A DNA stretch of 64,000 nucleotides from Radicibacter daui (lineage in GTDB: Bacteria > Pseudomonadota > Alphaproteobacteria > Radicibacterales > Radicibacteraceae): positions 3,802,501 through 3,866,500 of the forward strand of contig CP131056.1 of assembly GCA_030657355.1 (NCBI GenBank), read 5' to 3'. The notes beneath the pieces were generated by a model, which saw nothing but the letters and a program-made list of their open reading frames with translations, did no database searches and was not told where the DNA came from. The position numbers were made by a program, and so were the translations under genes. Below are positions 38,130-47,465 of this stretch, one piece after another (positions within the stretch are counted from its first letter, which is position 1; each line of letters starts with the position of its first letter).

Positions 38130-39256
38130 CACACAGCCTCCAGGATGGTGGCGATGCCCTGGCCGCCACCGATGCACTGAGTGGCAAGCGCGTACTTCTT
38201 GCCCTCGCGCTTCAGGAGCGAGGCCGCCTTGCCGACGATACGCGCACCGGTGGCGCCCAGCGGATGGCCGATGGCAATCGCACCACCATCAAGGTTGATC
38301 TTCGCCCAGTCGAGGCCGAGGTCACGCGCGCTGGCAATCGCCTGCGAGGCGAAGGCTTCGTTGAGCTCGACGATATCCAGATCTTCGGACTTGAGGCCGG
38401 CACGGGTCAGCGCCTTGCGGCTGGCATTGATGGGGCCAAGGCCCATCACTTCCGGCTGGCAACCGGCAACGGCAACGGACTTGATACGGGCAAGGATCGG
38501 CAGCTTGTTGGCAAGCGCGTACTCTTCGCTCACCACCAGCACGCCGGCGGCGCCGTCGGTCAGCGGGGAGGAGGTGCCGGCCGTCACGGTGCCTTCGGTA
38601 TCGAAAGCGGGCTTGAGGCCGGCAAGACCCTCGGCCGTCGTCTCCGGGCGCAGGGTGCCATCGGTGCTCACGCCGGCAATCGGCACGATCTCGTCGGCAA
38701 ACTTGCCGGCGGCAGCGGCTGCGGCGGCGCGGCGCTGGCTTTCAACGGCCACGGCTTCCTGCTCGGTGCGGCTGATCTGGTACTTGCGGGCCACATTCTC
38801 CGCCGTCTCGCCCATCGACATGTAGGCGCCGGGCATTTCCCTGGCGAGCGCAGCATTCGGCAGCGGGTTGAAGCCGCCCATCGGCACGCGGGTCATGCTT
38901 TCAACACCCACGCACAGGAAAGCTTCGCCCGCGCCCATCTGGATGGCGCCCGCCGCCATGTGGACGGACGTCATGGAGGAGCCGCAGAAACGGTTGACCG
39001 TGGTACCGGCAACCGAGAGCGGCAGATGGGCGATGAGGCCGATGAGGCGGGCGACGTTGAAGCCCTGCTCCCCTTCCGGGAAGGCGTTGCCGACAATCAG
39101 GTCCTCGATATCTTCCGGCTTGATGCCCGTGCGCTCGATGAGCGCCGTGACGACGGCAGCCGCCATATCATCCGGCCGCACACGGGTGAGAGCACCCTTG
39201 TTGGCGAAGTGGAAAGGCGTGCGGGCGTATCCCGCGATAACCACGTTCCTGTTCAT
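38129..39256 (-). CDS. fadA: Acetyl-CoA C-acyltransferase (thiolase)
   Basis: 375-residue thiolase that cleaves 3-ketoacyl-CoA. The nucleophilic cysteine is in NRFCGSSMTSVHMAAGAI (about C89), the active-site histidine in GGAIAIGHPLGATGAR, and the second cysteine in TQCIGGGQGIA. It is the first enzymatic gene of the operon, 76 nt after the MerR-family regulator, and is coupled to fadB. Together thiolase, FadB and acyl-CoA dehydrogenase form a full beta-oxidation cycle. Confidence 0.93.
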   Translation of the reverse strand: MNRNVVIAGYARTPFHFANKGALTRVRPDDMAAAVVTALIERTGIKPEDIEDLIVGNAFPEGEQGFNVARLIGLIAHLPLSVAGTTVNRFCGSSMTSVHMAAGAIQMGAGEAFLCVGVESMTRVPMGGFNPLPNAALAREMPGAYMSMGETAENVARKYQISRTEQEAVAVESQRRAAAAAAAGKFADEIVPIAGVSTDGTLRPETTAEGLAGLKPAFDTEGTVTAGTSSPLTDGAAGVLVVSEEYALANKLPILARIKSVAVAGCQPEVMGLGPINASRKALTRAGLKSEDLDIVELNEAFASQAIASARDLGLDWAKINLDGGAIAIGHPLGATGARIVGKAASLLKREGKKYALATQCIGGGQGIATILEAV

Positions 39257-39332
39257 GATGGCGGCTCCAGCCCTCTTGTCTGTGATCGGTTTTCCGTCTT
39301 CAGTTTTTTATCAGCCGGCTGTTTCAGTCCGG

Positions 39333-39809
39333 CTAATCACTCTCGCCGCCGATGGCGGCAATCTCGGTGTCGCTGATGCCATTGCGGCGCAGCTGGTCGA
39401 TGACGGCATTTTCCATGCCCTCCAGCTCGGCAAGCGTCAGCTTCACATCTTCAAGCTGCTTCACCAGCGCTTCCCGGCGGTTGCGGGCAACGCGCAGCAT
39501 GAAGCGCATCTGCTCGATCTGGCCGGAGGCCGGATCGTAAAGTTCTATGAATTCCTTGATCTCCGCGATGGAGAAGCCCAGCCTTTTTCCCCGACAGATC
39601 AGCACGAGGCGCGCCCGGTCGCGGCGGGAATAGATGCGGTTCTGCCCGGCGCGCGTGGGGGAGATGAGCCCCTGGTCCTCGTAAAAGCGGATGGTGCGCG
39701 GCGTCAGGCCGAATTCGGCGGAAAGCTGGCTGATGGTGAAACTCTGCTCACGCACGTCTCCGGCACTTTCGGCAATGGTGGCCACAGGGGCGGCCATTGG
39801 GGCGGACAT
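39333..39809 (-). CDS. MerR-family regulator, LiuR-like
   Basis: 158-residue regulator. HTH residues about 24-65 (ISQLSAEFGLTPRTIRFYED, then GLISPTRAGQNRIYSRRDRA), then a long coiled-coil dimerisation helix. The cysteines used by metal- or redox-sensing MerR proteins are missing, as in the LiuR branch that controls branched-chain amino-acid and fatty-acid catabolism in proteobacteria. It heads the beta-oxidation operon, and a LiuR-like palindrome lies just upstream, so autoregulation is likely. ATG 39809; in-frame alternative 39797. Confidence 0.85.
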   Translation of the reverse strand: MSAPMAAPVATIAESAGDVREQSFTISQLSAEFGLTPRTIRFYEDQGLISPTRAGQNRIYSRRDRARLVLICRGKRLGFSIAEIKEFIELYDPASGQIEQMRFMLRVARNRREALVKQLEDVKLTLAELEGMENAVIDQLRRNGISDTEIAAIGGESD

Positions 39810-39830
39810 CGGCAGCGATCCAATCTAACG

Positions 39831-39846
39831 TTTACGTAAACGTAAA
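39831..39846. promoter_or_regulatory. LiuR-like operator
   Basis: TTTACGTAAACGTAAA is palindromic except at the centre (TTTACGT.. / ..ACGTAAA) and lies 21 nt upstream of the MerR gene. It resembles the LiuR consensus of alternating ACGT boxes known from RegPrecise-style studies. The match is from memory and needs a motif search. Confidence 0.65.
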
Positions 39847-39972
39847 CTTATGCCGCGACGGAAGGCTCGTCAAGGCCGCAGCATCTGCTATCAATGACGT
39901 CAAACCGTCACACAGCGTTGTTATTTTGCTGCGCTTGATGCCGGCAAACCCAAAAGAACAGGGACTTTACTC

Positions 39973-40251
39973 ATGGCTATGTTCAAGGCCTGGCTGACCG
40001 ACAGCAACACCGGCGGCAGCGCGCGCTACGAGTTCGAGGCGGATGCCGACCTGTTCAAGAAGGGCGCCAACAAGATCGTCAAGCGCTTCATGGATCATGT
40101 GGAAAAGCAGGTCCTGCCCAAGAAGCATGTCGATTACGATCTGAACGCCTGCTTCAAGAACAAGGAAAAGCGCGTCGTCACCGCCATCGGCACGCTGCAT
40201 GTGGATGACGATCCCGACGTCGCCTTCATGCTGATGATCTCCCCGCTCTAA
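39973..40251 (+). CDS. Small conserved-looking protein of unknown function
   Basis: 92 residues, charged and soluble with no signal peptide or membrane segment. It opens MAMFKAWLTDSNTGGSARYE, contains a lysine-rich middle (VKRFMDHVEKQVLPKKH) and ends in a beta-prone VAFMLMISPL. AGGGA precedes ATG 39973. The codon use is like that of the neighbours. It lies alone between the divergent MerR gene and the convergent priA, with 16 nt to priA. I do not recognise the family. Confidence 0.7.
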   Translation: MAMFKAWLTDSNTGGSARYEFEADADLFKKGANKIVKRFMDHVEKQVLPKKHVDYDLNACFKNKEKRVVTAIGTLHVDDDPDVAFMLMISPL

Positions 40252-40267
40252 AAGCGGGGCTTTCCCC

Positions 40268-42511
40268 TCACAGGAAGCTGTAGGGGTCGATATCGACCTG
40301 CAGCCGCACGTTTGATGGTACGTCGAGCGCGCCCAGCCAGTCGCGCAGCAGCGGCTGCAGCGCAAAGCCCTTGGCTGCCTTTATGAGGAAGCGCCGCCGG
40401 TGCCGTCCGCGCAGGAGCGCCATCGGCGCCGGTGCCGGCCCCAGCACCCGCACTTCCGCTATCTGCGGCGCCGAGCGGGCGATGCGCCGGCAAAGATTAT
40501 CCACCGCATCGGCATCCGGGCCGGAGATGATGAGTGCGGCAAGGCGCCCATATGGCGGCATACCCGCCTGCTGGCGCTCCTGAAGCTCGCGCTCCACGAA
40601 CTCGTCGCGCTCGCCATCGGCCAGCGCCTGCATCACCGGATGGTCGGCCTGCCAGGTCTGGATCAGCACCCGGCCGGGCTTGTGGGCGCGGCCGGCACGG
40701 CCCGCCACCTGATGCAGCATCTGATAGGTGCGCTCCGCCGCGCGCAGATCGCCGCCGCCAAGCCCCACATCGCCATCCACCACCCCCACCAGCGTCAGGT
40801 GCGGGAAATGATGGCCCTTGGCCACCAACTGGGTGCCGATGATGACATCCGTCTCCTGCCGACGGATGCGCCCTACCGCCTCGGCAATCGCCGTCGGCCC
40901 GGTCATGGTGTCGGAGGACATCTCCAACACCCGCGCTTCAGGAAGCAGGGCCGCCACCTCCTCCGCCACCCGCTCCACACCGGGCCCACAGGCAACAAGG
41001 CTGTCCGCTTCCCCGCAGGAGGGGCAATGTTCCGGCAGCGGGGTGGAATAGCCGCAATGATGGCATTGCAGGCGCTTGCGGAAGCGGTGCTCCACCAGCC
41101 AGGCCGTGCAATGCGGGCACTGGATACGGTGACCGCAGGCCCGGCACAGGGTAAGCGGCGCATAACCCCGGCGATTGAGGAACAGCATGGCCTGATCGCC
41201 GGCGGCCACCGTTTCCTTCAAGGCATCCCTGAGCGCGGTGGAGAGAAACTGGTGGCGCTCCGGCTTGTCGGCGCGCAGATCGACAAGGCTGATCTCGGGC
41301 AGCTCCGCCCCGCCATGACGCTCCGGCAGGTGAACCCGCGCATACCGCCCGCCATCGGCATTGACCACGCTTTCCAGCGACGGCGTGGCGGAGACAAGCA
41401 CCACCGGTATGGCGCCAAGATGCGCGCGCACCACCGCCATGTCGCGCCCGTTATAGGCAACGCCATCCTCCTGCTTGAAGGAGGCTTCGTGCTCTTCATC
41501 CACGATGATGAGGCGCAGATCGGCAAAGGGCAGGAAGAGCGCCGAGCGTGCACCGACGACAACGCGGCTGCGCCCCTCCGCCACCGAGCGCCAGCCGGTG
41601 CGGCGCTGCGCCTGGGTAAGCTCGGAATGCCAGATGAGCGGCGCGGCGCCGAAACGGCGGGAGAAACGCTCCGTCATCTGAGGGGTCAGGGCAATTTCCG
41701 GCACCAGCACCAGCACCTGCCCCTCACCCTCCAGCACCTCGGCGACGGCTTCCAGATAGACCTCGGTCTTGCCGGAGCCGGTCACGCCATCAAGCACCGT
41801 GGCGGAATAGGCATGGGCCGCAACAGCCCGCCGCAGCAGTTTTGCCGCCGCCTGCTGGTCAGGAGAAAAGCCGGGCGTCGTAAAGGTCGGGTCGAGCCGG
41901 CCCCCAAGGGCACGCGGCGAGAGCTCCACCGGCTGCAGCAATCTTGCATCGATAAGGCCGCGCACCACACCGGCCGACACCCCGGCCTCGCGGGCGATCT
42001 CGGCCGGGGTCAGCGGCGGCATGCCTTCCAGAGTCCGCAGAACCCGTGCCCGCGCCGGGGTAAGGCGCGGCAAGCTTTCAAAATCCATACCCTCGACCGG
42101 CAGGTATGCCGTTACCGTCTTCGGCTCTTCCAGTGCGGCAGGCACGGAAAGCGCCATGCGCAGCACGGCCCCCGGCGCCGAGAGGGTATAGGCCGCAACC
42201 CAGTCTACAAACCGGCGCAGCACCTCGCCCATCGGCGGTACCGGCATCAGCCCGAGAACGGATTTGAGCTTCGTTCCCTGCGGCGGCTCCCCACCAAGGC
42301 TCCACACCACGCCGATGAGGCGGCGTTGGCCGAGCGGCACCTCGACGATATCGCCGGGCGCCAGATCCAGCCCCTCCGGCACGCTGTAATGATAGGGGCC
42401 GGCAAGCGGCAGCGGCAGCAACACGGCGGCAAGGCGCACCGCATCCTTCTGCGCCAGTTCGGGCAGCAGCAGGCTTTGGGCGGCATCTTGCGGGGTGTTG
42501 CGGCTCGGCAT
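40268..42511 (-). CDS. priA: Primosomal protein N' (replication restart helicase PriA)
   Basis: 747-residue superfamily-2 helicase that reloads the replisome at stalled forks. The N-terminal DNA-binding domain is followed by Walker A GVTGSGKTEVYLE, DEEH box IIVDEEHEASFKQ, and the zinc-binding insertion with eight cysteines (CRACGHRIQCPHC ... CHHCGYS ... CPSCG). The C-terminal helicase motif RAAERTYQMLHQVAGRAGR follows. Length is normal for the family. Convergent with the small gene at 39973. Confidence 0.95.
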   Translation of the reverse strand: MPSRNTPQDAAQSLLLPELAQKDAVRLAAVLLPLPLAGPYHYSVPEGLDLAPGDIVEVPLGQRRLIGVVWSLGGEPPQGTKLKSVLGLMPVPPMGEVLRRFVDWVAAYTLSAPGAVLRMALSVPAALEEPKTVTAYLPVEGMDFESLPRLTPARARVLRTLEGMPPLTPAEIAREAGVSAGVVRGLIDARLLQPVELSPRALGGRLDPTFTTPGFSPDQQAAAKLLRRAVAAHAYSATVLDGVTGSGKTEVYLEAVAEVLEGEGQVLVLVPEIALTPQMTERFSRRFGAAPLIWHSELTQAQRRTGWRSVAEGRSRVVVGARSALFLPFADLRLIIVDEEHEASFKQEDGVAYNGRDMAVVRAHLGAIPVVLVSATPSLESVVNADGGRYARVHLPERHGGAELPEISLVDLRADKPERHQFLSTALRDALKETVAAGDQAMLFLNRRGYAPLTLCRACGHRIQCPHCTAWLVEHRFRKRLQCHHCGYSTPLPEHCPSCGEADSLVACGPGVERVAEEVAALLPEARVLEMSSDTMTGPTAIAEAVGRIRRQETDVIIGTQLVAKGHHFPHLTLVGVVDGDVGLGGGDLRAAERTYQMLHQVAGRAGRAHKPGRVLIQTWQADHPVMQALADGERDEFVERELQERQQAGMPPYGRLAALIISGPDADAVDNLCRRIARSAPQIAEVRVLGPAPAPMALLRGRHRRRFLIKAAKGFALQPLLRDWLGALDVPSNVRLQVDIDPYSFL

Positions 42512-42770
42512 CCGGTCTCCTTGGGCTGGCCCCTTTTCTACTGCCAGTGCAGCGGCGATGGCAAAAGCCGCCCTTGGCCCAACGAGAGATTGATCGTGCT
42601 GGCGTGAGCGCCTAGTTTTGGCCGCTAAGGCGCCCCCGACGACAGCAGCGCCCCCGTTTCAACAATCAGGATCGCGCCTCCCCTCGTCGAAGGAGGCGGC
42701 AAGCCCGCGCCGGATGCGCCACCACCCGACCCCCGTGCCGCGGCTTTTGACCAGCGAAGGAATGCACCCG

Positions 42771-43448
<678 letters not shown>

Positions 43449-43487
43449 GACCGGGGGCAACCAGGCCTCAGGTTATCAGGAGTGACG

Positions 43488-44213
43488 ATGAAGGAACGTC
43501 CGGAAACCGGATCCAAGGGAAAGAAGCCAGCGGGCGGCCTTTCGGCCGATGCGCTGGATGCGGAGCAGGTGGCAGGCTGGCTTGCCGCCCATCCGGAATT
43601 CCTGCAGGACCGCCCGGAACTCATCGCCGCCTCCGATCTGCCGGATAGCGGCGGGGGCGTCGTGGATTTCCGCGGCGCCCTCATCGCCCGCCAGCGCGAC
43701 CAGGTTGCCGCACTGGAAAACCAGCTTGAGACGGTGATCGAGACGGCGCGCGCCAATCAGGAAGCGCAAGCCCGCCTGTTTGCCGCCCTTCTGCGTCTGA
43801 TCGACAGCAGCACCGCCGATGCCCTTGCCCGCGCGCTGACGCAGGATCTGCCGACGATGCTCGATGTCGACAGCATCGTGCTGGCCGCCGAGCCCGGCCC
43901 CGGCGACAAGGTGATTTCCGGTGCCCGCGTGGTGCCCGAAGGCAGTGTTGAGGCCCGCGTCGGCACCCGCCCGCTGCATCTGGCCCCCGACAGCGAGGCC
44001 GATCCGCTGATTTTTGGCGAAGGAGCCGGCTCGATCCGCTCCCACGCCCTTGCCCGGCTTGATCTCGGGCCCGGCTTCCCGCTGGCGCTGGTGGCGCTCG
44101 GCAGCCGCGACCCGCTGGCCTTCCACCCCACGATGGCCACCGACCAGTTGCGTTTCTTCATCAAGGTGGTCGAGCGGCTGATTGCCGGTGCGCAGAAAGA
44201 TGGCGCCGGCTGA
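43488..44213 (+). CDS. DUF484 family protein
   Basis: 241-residue cytoplasmic protein. The opening AEQVAGWLAAHPEFLQDRPEL is the DUF484 signature, followed by a coiled coil (DQVAALENQLETVIETARAN, about residues 68-90) and a GAF-like C-terminal half. The start is ATG 43488, with AGGAG 5 nt upstream. DUF484 genes commonly lie directly before xerC, as here, where they overlap by 14 nt. The molecular role is unknown. Confidence 0.88.
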   Translation: MKERPETGSKGKKPAGGLSADALDAEQVAGWLAAHPEFLQDRPELIAASDLPDSGGGVVDFRGALIARQRDQVAALENQLETVIETARANQEAQARLFAALLRLIDSSTADALARALTQDLPTMLDVDSIVLAAEPGPGDKVISGARVVPEGSVEARVGTRPLHLAPDSEADPLIFGEGAGSIRSHALARLDLGPGFPLALVALGSRDPLAFHPTMATDQLRFFIKVVERLIAGAQKDGAG

Positions 44214-45177
44214 GGCGCCCGACAGCGCGGCCAGCGGCGAAGCGGTCTGGTGGCCGCAAGCCGCCGCCGATCTGCGCGATGCCCTTGCCCGCTGGCGCCA
44301 ATGGCTGACCATCGAGCGCAATGCCTCTACGCACACGCTGCGCGCCTATCAGGGCGATATCGAACAGTTCCTGACTTTTCTGGCCGGCCACAAGGGCGAG
44401 GCGATCAGCCTGAATGCCCTTTCCGATACGGCCCTTTCCGATTTTCGCGCCTGGCTCTCCCGCCGGGCGATGGAGGGCGCCGGTGTTGCCAGCCGTGCCC
44501 GCAACCTGTCCGGCGTGCGTAACTTCTTTCGCTGGCTGGACCGGCAGGGGTTGATGCACAACCCTTCGGCCACGCTGGTGCGCAACCCCAGGCGGCCGCA
44601 AAAGCTCCCCCGCCCCCTCACCCAGGCCGACGCGCTGGCAACGGTCGACATAGCCGCCGACATGCCGGAAGAGCGCTGGATCGGCCTGCGCGACCGGGCG
44701 CTGATGGCGCTTCTCTACGGTTGCGGCCTGCGCATCTCCGAAGCGCTCTCCGTTACCGTCGGCCAGTTCCCGCGGGGAGAAGAAGGGCTGAGGGTCGATG
44801 GCAAGGGCCGCAAGCAGCGTCTTGTGCCGGTCATCGAGCCGGTGCGGCAGGCCGTTGCCCGTTATCTGGAAGCGCGCCCCTTTGCCGTGACGCCGGAGAG
44901 CCCGCTCTTTGTCGGCGCCCGCGGCGGGCGGCTTTCAAGCGGCGTGGCCGAACGGCAGATGCGTGTGCTGCGCGGGGCGCTCGGCCTGCCGGAGACGGCA
45001 ACGCCCCACGCCCTGCGGCACTCCTTTGCCACCCACCTGCTCTCTGCCGGGGCCGATCTGCGCAGCATTCAGGACCTGCTGGGCCATGCCTCGCTCAACA
45101 GCACCCAGCGCTATACCGATGTGGATGCCGAGCAGTTGCTGCGCATCTACCAGAACGCCCATCCTCGCGCCCGTTGA
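44200..45177 (+). CDS. xerC: Tyrosine recombinase XerC
   Basis: 325-residue site-specific recombinase that resolves chromosome dimers at dif with XerD. The N-terminal SAM-like domain (LRAYQGDIEQFLTFLAGHKG) is followed by the catalytic domain with R in YGCGLRISEAL, HALRHSF (about H270 and R273), LLGHASLNSTQRY and the nucleophile at about Y305. Length and DUF484 linkage identify XerC rather than a phage integrase. The start overlaps DUF484, and its stop overlaps the next ATG (TGATG). Confidence 0.92.
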   Translation: MAPAEAPDSAASGEAVWWPQAAADLRDALARWRQWLTIERNASTHTLRAYQGDIEQFLTFLAGHKGEAISLNALSDTALSDFRAWLSRRAMEGAGVASRARNLSGVRNFFRWLDRQGLMHNPSATLVRNPRRPQKLPRPLTQADALATVDIAADMPEERWIGLRDRALMALLYGCGLRISEALSVTVGQFPRGEEGLRVDGKGRKQRLVPVIEPVRQAVARYLEARPFAVTPESPLFVGARGGRLSSGVAERQMRVLRGALGLPETATPHALRHSFATHLLSAGADLRSIQDLLGHASLNSTQRYTDVDAEQLLRIYQNAHPRAR

Positions 45178-46052
45178 TGCTCCTTGCCCCGCTGCGTGCC
45201 GGTTGGCGCCTTGTTCCGGCGATTGCCGAGGCCGGCGCTTTCGCTGCCGGGCTCTGGTGCCTCGCCCGGAGCGGCATCGCCGGGGCCGGTTTCCAGCCAG
45301 CCTTCCTGCAACTGCTTTTCGGCCTTCTGTTTCTGCTGCCGTTGGCCGCACTTTTCTACCGGTTCGATCATCTGCGCACCGCGCGCCTTCGGCAGCATGC
45401 CGCCACTGCAGTGCTCGGCACGGTCTCTCTCGCCTGCCTGTACGCCGGCCTGCAACCCCTTGGAATGCCGGTCAGCCTCGGCCTTGCAGCGGGGAGCTAT
45501 GCCGCCCTCACCCTTGCCGGCGCGCGCCGACGGCCCGAGGCGCTGGCAAGCGCCGCGGGGCTCCTCATCCTGATGCTTGCCCTGACGCTGAAGGGACTGC
45601 CGGCAGCAGCCATGGCACTCACGCTCCTGCCGCTGGCGGCGGGTGCACTGCGGGCCCTTGCCGAAGCTTACGCCCTGCGGCATCTGGCGGCGGAGCCGGC
45701 TGGCGCCCGGCTCTTTTACGGGCTCATCCTGCCCCTGCCCCTTGGAGCCCTGCCGGCGCTTTTGAGCTGGCAGCCGGTAACCCCCACCGCCTGGCCCTGG
45801 GTGCTTGCGTCGGGCCTTGCCCTTGCTCTCGGGCACCTGCTGGCCCGCCTTGCCCGCCGCCATTCAAGCGGCCTTCCCCTGCCAGCTCCGGGCCCCCTTG
45901 CCCTTTTGTGGAATCTTTCACTCCTGCCCCTTCTGCAGGCAGGGGCTCCACCTCTGGACAGGTTGACCCTTGCCGGGCTCGTCACCATCGTACTGGTGAC
46001 AGGAATACCCTTGTCATCAGGCCGCCCGGCAGGCAAAAGCCCGCGGACCTGA
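45177..46052 (+). CDS. EamA/DMT-like membrane protein
   Basis: 291 residues, very leucine- and alanine-rich, with about ten hydrophobic helices and short basic loops. Repeated segments such as LLILMLALTLKG and WPWVLASGLALALGH suggest two related halves, as in drug/metabolite transporters of the EamA family. The match is weak and could be another polytopic family. Its ATG overlaps the xerC stop by 1 nt, so it is translationally coupled. GC content is higher than in neighbours. Substrate unknown. Confidence 0.7.
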   Translation: MLLAPLRAGWRLVPAIAEAGAFAAGLWCLARSGIAGAGFQPAFLQLLFGLLFLLPLAALFYRFDHLRTARLRQHAATAVLGTVSLACLYAGLQPLGMPVSLGLAAGSYAALTLAGARRRPEALASAAGLLILMLALTLKGLPAAAMALTLLPLAAGALRALAEAYALRHLAAEPAGARLFYGLILPLPLGALPALLSWQPVTPTAWPWVLASGLALALGHLLARLARRHSSGLPLPAPGPLALLWNLSLLPLLQAGAPPLDRLTLAGLVTIVLVTGIPLSSGRPAGKSPRT

Positions 46053-46125
46053 CGACCGGTCAGTGCCTGCGGCCCGTTTAAGGTCTGGAGCCACAACCTG
46101 AGAGAAAGAATTCGGACCCCGAGAA

Positions 46126-47214
46126 ATGCCGAGCAGTCTGCCCCCAGACCTGCCCTACCTGATCGTGGCGGACACCGACCGCCGCGAGCTGAGCCGTATC
46201 GAGGATATCTTCCGCTACGACTTCCAGGTGGTGTGGATGCGCGATGCGATGAGCATCGCCACGCTGAAGCTGCCGGAAGGCCGCATCGGCGTGGCGCTGG
46301 TCAGCGATACCATGCCGCGCGCCGGTGCCGATTTTGTCGAGGCCCTGCGCAATAACCCAGGCGTTGCCAACACACCGGTCGTGCTGATGGTGCAGAATAC
46401 CGGCCGCCAGGGCGACCAGCGCTTCAGCGAATTTGCCCCGGAAGCCATGCTGACGCGCCCGCTGCTGCCCACGGTGCTGCGCGCAACCGTCCAGCGCCTG
46501 ATGCGACGGCATGTGCAACTCGGCTGGCAGGCGCTCTCCGCCACGCAGCAGGAGTTGCTGGCCACCACGCTGCGCCTGTTCTATTCGCTGAAACCCGGCG
46601 AGGGTGGCATGCTCGACCTTGCTGACCTGCAGCATGGCGCCGCCCTTCTCGTCGATGCCTGTGCCAATGGCGATATCGCCGGCCTGCTCAATGCCCTGCG
46701 GCTTCACGACGATTACACCTGGGTCCACTCGGTGCGGGTTGCGGCGCAGATGGTGATGTTTGGCCGGCAGGCCGGCCTTAACGATGCCGACCTTGCGCGG
46801 CTGGCCGAAGCCGGGCTGGTGCACGACATCGGCAAGCTGAAACTCTCGCCCAGCCTGCTCAACAAGCAGGGAACGCTGACCGCCGGCGAACGCGCGGCAA
46901 TGGAATCCCATGTCAGCCACGGCGTGCGCCTGCTGGAGGCGATCCGGGGCGTCAGCATCGAAGCCATCAATGTCACCGCCCGCCATCATGAAAGGCTGGA
47001 TGGCAGCGGTTATCCCTTTGGTCTCAAGGGGGCAGAGATCGATGAGGCCAGCCTGCTGGGCGCGACCTGCGACATCTATATCGCCCTGACCGACCGCCGC
47101 TGCCACAAGCCGATGCTGACCAAAGAGCAGGCCATCGTCCGCATGCGCGAGATGTCCGCATCCGGCCAGCTCGATGGCAAGCTGGTGGAGCGCCTCGCGG
47201 AAGTCGCCCTCTGA
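46126..47214 (+). CDS. Response regulator-like protein with REC and HD-GYP domains (copy 1)
   Basis: 362-residue two-domain protein. The N-terminal receiver fold keeps a phospho-acceptor-like D61 (VSDTMPRAG), but the conserved lysine is replaced by R111 (LTRPLLP). The HD-GYP phosphodiesterase domain carries H201, the HD pair at 233-234 with GK at 236-237, H262, and HHERLDGSGYP at 287-297. It is therefore probably active on cyclic di-GMP. It is followed 251 nt later by a close paralogue and faces an Hpt/response-regulator pair. Confidence 0.88.
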   Translation: MPSSLPPDLPYLIVADTDRRELSRIEDIFRYDFQVVWMRDAMSIATLKLPEGRIGVALVSDTMPRAGADFVEALRNNPGVANTPVVLMVQNTGRQGDQRFSEFAPEAMLTRPLLPTVLRATVQRLMRRHVQLGWQALSATQQELLATTLRLFYSLKPGEGGMLDLADLQHGAALLVDACANGDIAGLLNALRLHDDYTWVHSVRVAAQMVMFGRQAGLNDADLARLAEAGLVHDIGKLKLSPSLLNKQGTLTAGERAAMESHVSHGVRLLEAIRGVSIEAINVTARHHERLDGSGYPFGLKGAEIDEASLLGATCDIYIALTDRRCHKPMLTKEQAIVRMREMSASGQLDGKLVERLAEVAL

Positions 47215-47465
47215 GCCACCCGCTGCGCTCCATCCGGATCACCGGGACGGCAAAGCGGATACTGCCCTCCATCCTTCCTGTCAGGGTGGGCTCCCCCTCC
47301 GGTCAGATTGACCCTTCAGGCTCCTGCCCGCATCGTTCGGGCGCCGGGACCCTGACATCCTTGCCGGGCGAAACCAGCCCGCAATCGATGGTCGACACAT
47401 CGATGGCACCGGCGCGCGCGCAGACAGAGCGCCTGTTTCTGGAACGACACCGGACCCTGGAATCC

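Noticed and set aside
44200-45177. Phage or island integrase next to a possible attachment site
   Set aside because: Sequence and DUF484 linkage identify chromosomal XerC; no phage or island genes follow.
44721-46052. 443-residue reading beginning inside xerC
   Set aside because: Only the part from ATG 45177 has membrane-protein character; the earlier part is an out-of-frame read of xerC.
47286-47465. 60-residue N-terminal extension of the second HD-GYP protein
   Set aside because: Absent from its tandem paralogue, no good ribosome site, low-complexity translation; start at 47466 aligns with copy 1.
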